Assembly: GCA_002396205.1 (NCBI GenBank) | Contig: DGXB01000063.1 | Coordinates: 1 to 10,142, forward strand | DNA length: 10,142 nt | Direction of reading: 5' to 3' | DNA from: Bacteroidales bacterium UBA4243 | GTDB lineage: Bacteria > Bacteroidota > Bacteroidia > Bacteroidales > F082 | Shown: positions 5,586 to 10,142 of the stretch, one piece after another | How the letters are laid out: each line of letters begins with the position of its first letter | Position numbering within the stretch: the first letter of the stretch is position 1 | The notes under the pieces: generated by a model | Told to the model about the DNA's origin: nothing | Seen by the model: the letters and a program-made list of their open reading frames with translations, nothing else | The model's database searches: none | Made by a program: the position numbers and the translations under genes

Positions 5586-8267
5586 TTAGTTTTGTATCAT
5601 CACTTTTCTCGTCACCACCTTGCCGCCGATGATGTGGACGAAATACATGCCCGAAGGCAGGTCGCTCACGTCGATGGTTTCGGAGCCTCTCACGCTGAAG
5701 CCTTTCACCTTGGCACCCAATGAGTTGATGATGACGACGCTGGCACTGCCCTTGTCGTAGTCCGTGGTGATGGTCATCTGGCCTCTGGCGGGGTTGGGCG
5801 TGATGCTCACTTGGAACGGCTCGGCATCCACGTCGGGCAGTTCGGGGACCTCGGTCAGGATGTCGGTATTGTGGCTGTAGGTCACCACTTTGGCGGAGAC
5901 CCTCAGGAACGGGTTGCTCGAGTTGTTGCAATCGGGGCAGAGGTTTTGGCCACTCACGCAGTCAGGATAGTTGGGGTGGCATTGGTCGACATAGGTCGGG
6001 TCGAACTCATAAAGCACATCGACATCGCCTTTGTCAAGGTAGTCGTCCAAGCTGTAGTCCCACACCATGGCCATGCTGCCTGGGCACCAACCAGCGCGGC
6101 TGTAGGTCCAAGTGCCGTTTTGGGGCTGGCATCCGGCGGGATTAGGCGTGCAGGTGCGCCACAGATGTTGCGTGTAGGTGGTGGCTCCGTCCAACTTGAT
6201 GTTATGTGTGGCCTCGTAGAACTCGGCGGCGTTGCCCGTGTTGTAGGCACCGTTGCCCGTGTCGCTCCAGTTGTGGCCCGAAGTGGTGAGTTGCAGTTTG
6301 GCTTTCTCTACGCAAGGGTCAAATTGCACGTTGCGCATCGGGATGGGGCAAAGGTTTTCGTAGTCGCCGAAGGAATAGTTGCCGTACCAAATCTCCTGCA
6401 TGTCGACGTAAGGATACTCAGGCATGCCCTTGGTGTATTCAAAGACAGCAGTGGGGTTGTAGCCGTCGCCCGTGGCATAGTTCTCGCAGTAGTACTCAAA
6501 CTCGACCAGGCCTTGCAGGATGCTGGTGAAATCGGTCACATCGAGGTCGTCGATGCATTCCACGCCGAAGGGGGTGACGTAGCGGCAGAGTTCGACCCAT
6601 TCGCCACGGTAGTTCTTCACGCGCACATGGCTGGCATGGTCGTAGGTGTTGCAATGGCCGTTGACGCAGTTGTGCAGATAATGCAAGTTGATGGCATTGA
6701 AGGCGTTAACGTGGGTCGGGAAGGGGAACTCTCCGTAAGCGGTAAAGTTCTGGTTGTCGACTATCACCTCGCCGTTGAGTGCCGTGACCACCATGTCGTC
6801 ATAATCGGTCGTCACCTCAAAGGTATTGGAAGCCGTTGTCACCTTGCCGCCCGTCTGGGTGATGCTGACGGTCATGTTGTAGGAGCCTTCGCCCGAAGGG
6901 GTCCAGGTGGTGTACCAATAGCCGTTGTTGGGGTTGTCGGGATAGTCGGTCTTCAAGGTCAGTTCCTGTCCGTCGACGTTGCATTTCACCTGCTCGAACT
7001 TGATGGCGTTGGCGTGCTCGACATAGGCGCTCAAAACGATCATCACGGGGTTTTCGAAGTTAGGCATATACACCTTGGTGCCTTCGTAGGGGCGACGGAT
7101 GGTGATTTCGGGAGCGTAATTGTCGGGATCCACCACGTAGAACGTGCGCGTCACAGTAGGAGCGGGTTGCCATTGCGTGCCGTCGCCGGCTTGGATGGCG
7201 CGAACCCTCACGGTGCCTTCCTCGCCAGTGAGCGTGAGGATGTTACCGTTTAAGGTGGCAGGGCCTTCGGCGACCTCGAAGGTCACGGGCAGACCCGAAG
7301 TGGCCGTGGCTTGCAGGGTGATAGGCGCGTTATAGACCAGCTGGTCGGGGATTTCGGCGAAGTCGATGAACTGGGCCGCCAGGCCGCCAGGAGTATGGTG
7401 TATCGTCAAGTTGTCGAAGCCGCACCAGCCGCTGTTGAGCATGAAGATGTAGGTCCACATGGCCGGGTCTTTCTTGTCGCCACTGCCGGGAGTGAGGCCC
7501 GCGTTGACACCTTGGCATTCGGGCACGGCTTCCCATTCGCCGTGGAGGATGTCGTATTTCACGTAGAGCGTGACGGCACCGGCACCGTCGTTGGCGTCAA
7601 GGTCGATGGAGACCTTCCAGCGGATCCAGGTGTTGTCGGGAACCGAAGGGTTGATGTCGCAGGTCGGGGTGTTGTCGGGCAAGACCACGCCGCAGAAGAA
7701 ATCCGTGTCGTCGGTGTTGCCGGTGGTCAGCATGTAGATACCGCCATCGGGCGACGTGCTGGTTGCATCGGGCCAGATGGGTTCGTAGAGTGCGCTGTGG
7801 TTGGGAGCCTTGCGGACTGGGGGAAGCACCGAGCCGTCGCCATTGCCGTCGTAGCCGATGCCGAAGAGCGTGCCCCACCATTGGCGCAACACGTCGCATT
7901 CGATCTCGATGATGCCGCCTTCCGAGAAGTCGAAGCCATATTGGGTGATGTCGTGGGTGGCGATGTCGCCAAAGCCCGTGCCCGATGCGTGCGAGAACAC
8001 GCCTAAGGTTTCGTCGGCAGTGGGCGTCACGGGGGTGTTGCCCCAGTAGTGACCCATGTAGTCGGTGTACATGGGGCCCATGGTGCTTCCGCCGTTGCCT
8101 GCACTATGTGCACGGACATACCAACCGTCTTGTCCGTTCAGCGGAGGATAGGGTTGGCCACTTCCAACCTGATAATCGTTGAAGTCGAAGGTCTTTTCGA
8201 CTTGGGCCGTCAGCCCGATGCTGATGAGCATCATTCCAAGGAATAACAATCTCTTTTTCATTTTCAT
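5586..8267 (-). CDS. T9SS-secreted PNGase F-like peptide:N-glycosidase, multidomain
   Basis: An 893-residue extracellular protein. Order: signal peptide (1-21, ending GLTA|Q); a jelly-roll domain (~25-295, closing on WCGFDNLTIH); an Ig/MBG-like domain (~300-380, SGLPVTFEVAEGPATLNGN); a second Ig-like domain (~386-486); PNGase F-like double jelly-roll (~505-800); and a T9SS type A sorting domain (~818-893, TPNPARGQ ... LPSGMYFV ... KVVTRKVMIQ). Aligned from memory with Elizabethkingia PNGase F, the catalytic D60, E118 and E206 correspond to D543 (CNTYDHA), E595 (EYYCENY) and E682 (NAAEFYEATH). R248 of DRAGWCPG is R724 in SRAGWCPG. Disulfides 51-56 and 231-252 correspond to C534-C539 and C706-C728; the 204-208 pair is absent, and W120 is Y597. 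It probably cleaves the Asn-GlcNAc amide bond of N-glycoproteins; the N-terminal domains may bind glycan. Activity is inferred. Confidence 0.9.
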   Translation of the reverse strand: MKMKKRLLFLGMMLISIGLTAQVEKTFDFNDYQVGSGQPYPPLNGQDGWYVRAHSAGNGGSTMGPMYTDYMGHYWGNTPVTPTADETLGVFSHASGTGFGDIATHDITQYGFDFSEGGIIEIECDVLRQWWGTLFGIGYDGNGDGSVLPPVRKAPNHSALYEPIWPDATSTSPDGGIYMLTTGNTDDTDFFCGVVLPDNTPTCDINPSVPDNTWIRWKVSIDLDANDGAGAVTLYVKYDILHGEWEAVPECQGVNAGLTPGSGDKKDPAMWTYIFMLNSGWCGFDNLTIHHTPGGLAAQFIDFAEIPDQLVYNAPITLQATATSGLPVTFEVAEGPATLNGNILTLTGEEGTVRVRAIQAGDGTQWQPAPTVTRTFYVVDPDNYAPEITIRRPYEGTKVYMPNFENPVMIVLSAYVEHANAIKFEQVKCNVDGQELTLKTDYPDNPNNGYWYTTWTPSGEGSYNMTVSITQTGGKVTTASNTFEVTTDYDDMVVTALNGEVIVDNQNFTAYGEFPFPTHVNAFNAINLHYLHNCVNGHCNTYDHASHVRVKNYRGEWVELCRYVTPFGVECIDDLDVTDFTSILQGLVEFEYYCENYATGDGYNPTAVFEYTKGMPEYPYVDMQEIWYGNYSFGDYENLCPIPMRNVQFDPCVEKAKLQLTTSGHNWSDTGNGAYNTGNAAEFYEATHNIKLDGATTYTQHLWRTCTPNPAGCQPQNGTWTYSRAGWCPGSMAMVWDYSLDDYLDKGDVDVLYEFDPTYVDQCHPNYPDCVSGQNLCPDCNNSSNPFLRVSAKVVTYSHNTDILTEVPELPDVDAEPFQVSITPNPARGQMTITTDYDKGSASVVIINSLGAKVKGFSVRGSETIDVSDLPSGMYFVHIIGGKVVTRKVMIQN

Positions 8268-8289
8268 AAGGTCAATTAAAATTTCGGTG

Positions 8290-8297
8290 CAAAGTTA
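8290..8297 (-). promoter_or_regulatory. Candidate -7 promoter element of the PNGase F-like gene
   Basis: TAACTTTG on the - strand matches TAnnTTTG, 22 nt before the ATG at 8267. No TTTG lies at the expected -33 position. It shows the gene can be transcribed separately from the upstream ATPase gene. Confidence 0.45.
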
Positions 8298-8347
8298 ATG
8301 AAAAACTGGTCGATAGCCATTGGATAGCGTGTTTTTTTCTTGAACCC

Positions 8348-9487
8348 TCAGATAATCTCATCATTCCATAACGCCTTGAAGAAGTCGGTCACGTAATACA
8401 AATCGATTTCCCCGCTTCGTCGGCTAACCCTGTCGCGTGACACAAGAATCTGCTTCACATCCGGATGCTCCTTGGCAAATTCGACAAGGCCTTTCTTATG
8501 GTTGGTTTGAATCGAGTCGGCGGATTTGATTTCGATGGCCACCCGAGCATCGCCGACGACAGCATCCACTTCTATATCATCGTAGGTGTGCCAATAAGTC
8601 AACTTCTCTTCGCTGTCCTTATAGCCAAGATAAGCCACAATTTCCTGCATTACAAGATGCTCGAAGGCATGTCCGTATTCTGGTGTCTTGGGGGCAAGAT
8701 GATGGCGTCCGGTCAAATAGTTGGCGATGCCCACGTCGAAAAAATAGAAACGGGAAGCCTTGGTGAGTTTCCGCTTGATGACTTTCCTAAAAGCGGGCAC
8801 TTCAAAGCCCAACAGCGTATCACAAAGGATCTTGTAATAGGCCTTCACCGTGTTGGCCGAGACGCCACAATCCGTGGCCACGTTTTCGTAATTCAGCATT
8901 TCGCCGTCGGAGATGGCAGCAACTTCCAAGAAACGAATAAAACCATCCACTTTTTGCACGGCGGCTTCCTCGATGATTTCTTCCCTAAGATATAAATCAA
9001 TATAAGATTTGAGTCGGTTGCGTGCGTTGGCGACCATGTAATGCCGAGGGATCATGCCGTTTTGTATGGCACGGTCAAGGTCGAAATCCGGAATCTCTGC
9101 ACTGACCAAGGGAAACAGCGTTTCTGGAATGGCTCGCCCGCCAAGGTTGTTGGCGCCGTTCTTTTTCAATTTACGAGCGCTGGAACCGCTAAGGATAAAG
9201 AAAAGACCTTTGTTCACCATCAGCCAGTGGACTTCGTCCAACAGGTCGGGCACTTTCTGGATTTCGTCCACAATGACAAGTGTTTCAGGAGGAAAGCGGA
9301 ACAAACTCTCCCGAAACTCCTCAGGGTGGTGCTGAAAACGGTTTCTCAGTTCAGACTGCAAAAGATCGATGTAAACGGCATTGGGGAAACGCTCCCTCAA
9401 GAGTGTAGATTTGCCCACCTGACGGCCACCAAACAAGAACATGGCCTCATCCAACCGGTTCTCTATGTCAAATATTCTATGATACAT
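8348..9487 (-). CDS. AAA-type ATPase with DUF4143 and nuclease-like C-terminus
   Basis: A 379-residue cytoplasmic protein of the ATPase/DUF4143 family common in Bacteroidota. Walker A is GGRQVGKST (20-28), Walker B LVIVDE (70-75) and a sensor-like ILSGSS (98-103). A winged-helix stretch follows (NYENVATDCGVSANTVKAYYKIL, 199-221). The C-terminal DUF4143 region carries a PD-(D/E)XK nuclease pattern: FE at 275-276, D308 in EVDAV, and E319/K321 in AIEIKSA. The putative catalytic residues are intact, but nuclease activity has not generally been shown for this family and its role is unclear. I chose ATG at 9487 (MYHRIFDIENRL, the family start) although the frame is open to 9745; the promoter at 9612-9645 lies within the longer reading. 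The leader holds a cluster of CCGCAA half-sites. Confidence 0.9.
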   Translation of the reverse strand: MYHRIFDIENRLDEAMFLFGGRQVGKSTLLRERFPNAVYIDLLQSELRNRFQHHPEEFRESLFRFPPETLVIVDEIQKVPDLLDEVHWLMVNKGLFFILSGSSARKLKKNGANNLGGRAIPETLFPLVSAEIPDFDLDRAIQNGMIPRHYMVANARNRLKSYIDLYLREEIIEEAAVQKVDGFIRFLEVAAISDGEMLNYENVATDCGVSANTVKAYYKILCDTLLGFEVPAFRKVIKRKLTKASRFYFFDVGIANYLTGRHHLAPKTPEYGHAFEHLVMQEIVAYLGYKDSEEKLTYWHTYDDIEVDAVVGDARVAIEIKSADSIQTNHKKGLVEFAKEHPDVKQILVSRDRVSRRSGEIDLYYVTDFFKALWNDEII

Positions 9488-9528
9488 AACAAGACAATTT
9501 TCCTTCAAAAGACTGCGAAAACTCTCAC

Positions 9529-9603
9529 AATATCCGCAAAGTGATTGCGGATATTCTATGAAAATCCGCAAAGTAATTTCGGATATTTTTGAAAAATCCG
9601 CAA
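9529..9603. promoter_or_regulatory. Cluster of five alternating ATCCGCAA half-sites (possible operator)
   Basis: ATCCGCAAAG at 9532-9541, its inverse TTGCGGATAT at 9545-9554, AATCCGCAAAG at 9563-9573, the inverse variant TTTCGGATATT at 9577-9587, and AAATCCGCAA at 9594-9603. They form two adjacent inverted repeats plus a half-site. All lie between the promoter and the ATG of the ATPase gene, so they are in its 5' leader and could be repressor sites or RNA hairpins. Confidence 0.65.
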
Positions 9604-9611
9604 CGACGATG

Positions 9612-9645
9612 CAAAAATAGTAAAGTTTATTTGAACAATAACAAA
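9612..9645 (-). promoter_or_regulatory. Promoter of the AAA/DUF4143 gene
   Basis: On the - strand TTTG (9645-9642) and TATTTTTG (9619-9612) are separated by 22 nt, the same elements and spacing as upstream of the lipoprotein operon. Transcription would start near 9605, giving a leader of about 115 nt that contains the half-site cluster. Confidence 0.6.
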
Positions 9646-9860
9646 CGATAAGGAAAAAATGGTTCTTTTCCGACGTTTTCAAGTAAGATCTTGAAATGTC
9701 CGTAACAGAAGCTTCCCAAACGGAGTGGCGCCATACCCCTTTCATTTGTCGCTTCCCCTATGCCGCAGCCTGCCGTGCAGGGCATCCCGCCGCCTTGAAC
9801 CAATCTTGCCGCGTTCCATTCCTCGAACACAGCGAGGCGAAATTTGTCAATTTCCATCAT
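9627..9860 (-). CDS. Doubtful small ORF coupled to the T9SS gene
   Basis: A 77-residue ORF starts with two ATGs, the first sharing ATGA with the stop of the preceding T9SS gene. It encodes MMEIDKFRLAVFEEWNAARL and then a Gly/Cys-containing low-order stretch. It has no recognisable domain, signal peptide or family resemblance, and its end overlaps the promoter of the ATPase gene. The region is otherwise non-coding. It may be a chance ORF or a decayed remnant. Confidence 0.2.
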   Translation of the reverse strand: MMEIDKFRLAVFEEWNAARLVQGGGMPCTAGCGIGEATNERGMAPLRLGSFCYGHFKILLENVGKEPFFPYRLLLFK

Positions 9861-10142
9861 TCCTTCACCACCTTGTCCGAGAACACGGTCCCGTCCGCCA
9901 TGGTGACCTTCATCACGTATTGCCCTGGGGCGAGGCCTTGCAGGCTGAGGCTCTCGAGGCCTGAGCCTTGGCTGCGCACGAGGCGGCCTTGCAGGTCGTA
10001 AAGCTCGATTTGGGCGGGCTGCACGTCGGGCGAGTATTGCAGGCGGAGCTGGTCTTGGGCGGGGTTGGGATAGAACATGTAGGGGCGAACGCTTATTTCC
10101 GTTTCGGGGCAACTTAACGTGCCGTCCGCCAACACCTTGAAT
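9857..10142 (-). CDS. T9SS-secreted protein, C-terminal sorting domain (partial)
   Basis: The frame is open from the window's right edge to a TGA at 9857-9859, giving the last 94 residues of a larger protein (beginning FKVLADGTL; the 5' part lies outside). The visible part is a type A T9SS C-terminal sorting domain: YPNPAQDQLRLQY, IELYDLQGRLVRS, LSLQGLAPGQYVMKV and FSDKVVKE. Such domains route proteins through the outer membrane by the type IX system, often with attachment to the surface. The function of the cargo cannot be told. It is on the same strand as the ATPase gene but about 370 nt upstream of it, and the ATPase gene has its own promoter. Confidence 0.9.
   Translation of the reverse strand, partial: FKVLADGTLSCPETEISVRPYMFYPNPAQDQLRLQYSPDVQPAQIELYDLQGRLVRSQGSGLESLSLQGLAPGQYVMKVTMADGTVFSDKVVKE

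Noticed and set aside
5811..7253. 480-residue open frame on the + strand
   Set aside because: It is antisense to the PNGase F-like gene, and its composition (Val/Gly/Ala/His repeats) is that of a shadow frame with no signal or motif.
9488..9745. N-terminal extension of the AAA/DUF4143 protein
   Set aside because: The extra 86 residues are translated from the promoter and half-site leader and have no family resemblance; the family start MYHR is at 9487.
9765..9792. GC-rich hairpin (CCTGC with GCAGG) as terminator of the partial T9SS gene
   Set aside because: The stem is short (about 5 bp) and no T-run follows on the - strand.

Overview
The window looks like chromosomal DNA of a Bacteroidota bacterium, most likely order Bacteroidales. 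Two proteins end in a type IX secretion (T9SS) sorting domain. Two adjacent lipoproteins carry lipoboxes. Several genes are preceded by the Bacteroidota -7 promoter element TAnnTTTG. The XRE-type regulator, the DUF4160/DUF2442 pair and the AAA/DUF4143 ATPase are types common in this phylum.

Layout: 1-605 holds the end of nrdD and all of nrdG (+ strand, 7-nt overlap, closed by a terminator). From 651 to 3676 lies a visibly AT-richer accessory block, all on the - strand: a DUF4160/DUF2442 pair, a 126-bp imperfect palindrome, an XRE regulator and a translationally coupled lipoprotein pair. A 31-nt sequence containing a perfect 28-nt palindrome occurs just outside each edge of this block (620-650 and 3674-3704). 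From 3716 to 8267 there are two GC-richer - strand genes: proS, of the bacterial type with an editing domain, and upstream of it an 893-residue T9SS-secreted protein. From 8348 to 9487 is an AAA ATPase/DUF4143 protein with an unusual operator-like leader. At 9857-10142 is the 3' end of a second T9SS-secreted protein.

The most notable gene is the 893-residue protein (5586-8267, -). Its residues ~505-800 align with peptide:N-glycosidase F (PNGase F) of Elizabethkingia. All three catalytic acidic residues (D60, E118, E206 of PNGase F, here D543, E595, E682) and two of its three disulfides are present. It is therefore a credible secreted N-glycan amidase with about 480 extra N-terminal residues of jelly-roll and Ig-like domains plus a T9SS signal. 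This fits an organism living on host or dietary glycoproteins.

The genes do not form one pathway: nrdDG (anaerobic dNTP synthesis) and proS (translation) are core, and the rest is surface or accessory. No tRNA, rRNA, CRISPR array or complete insertion sequence was seen.
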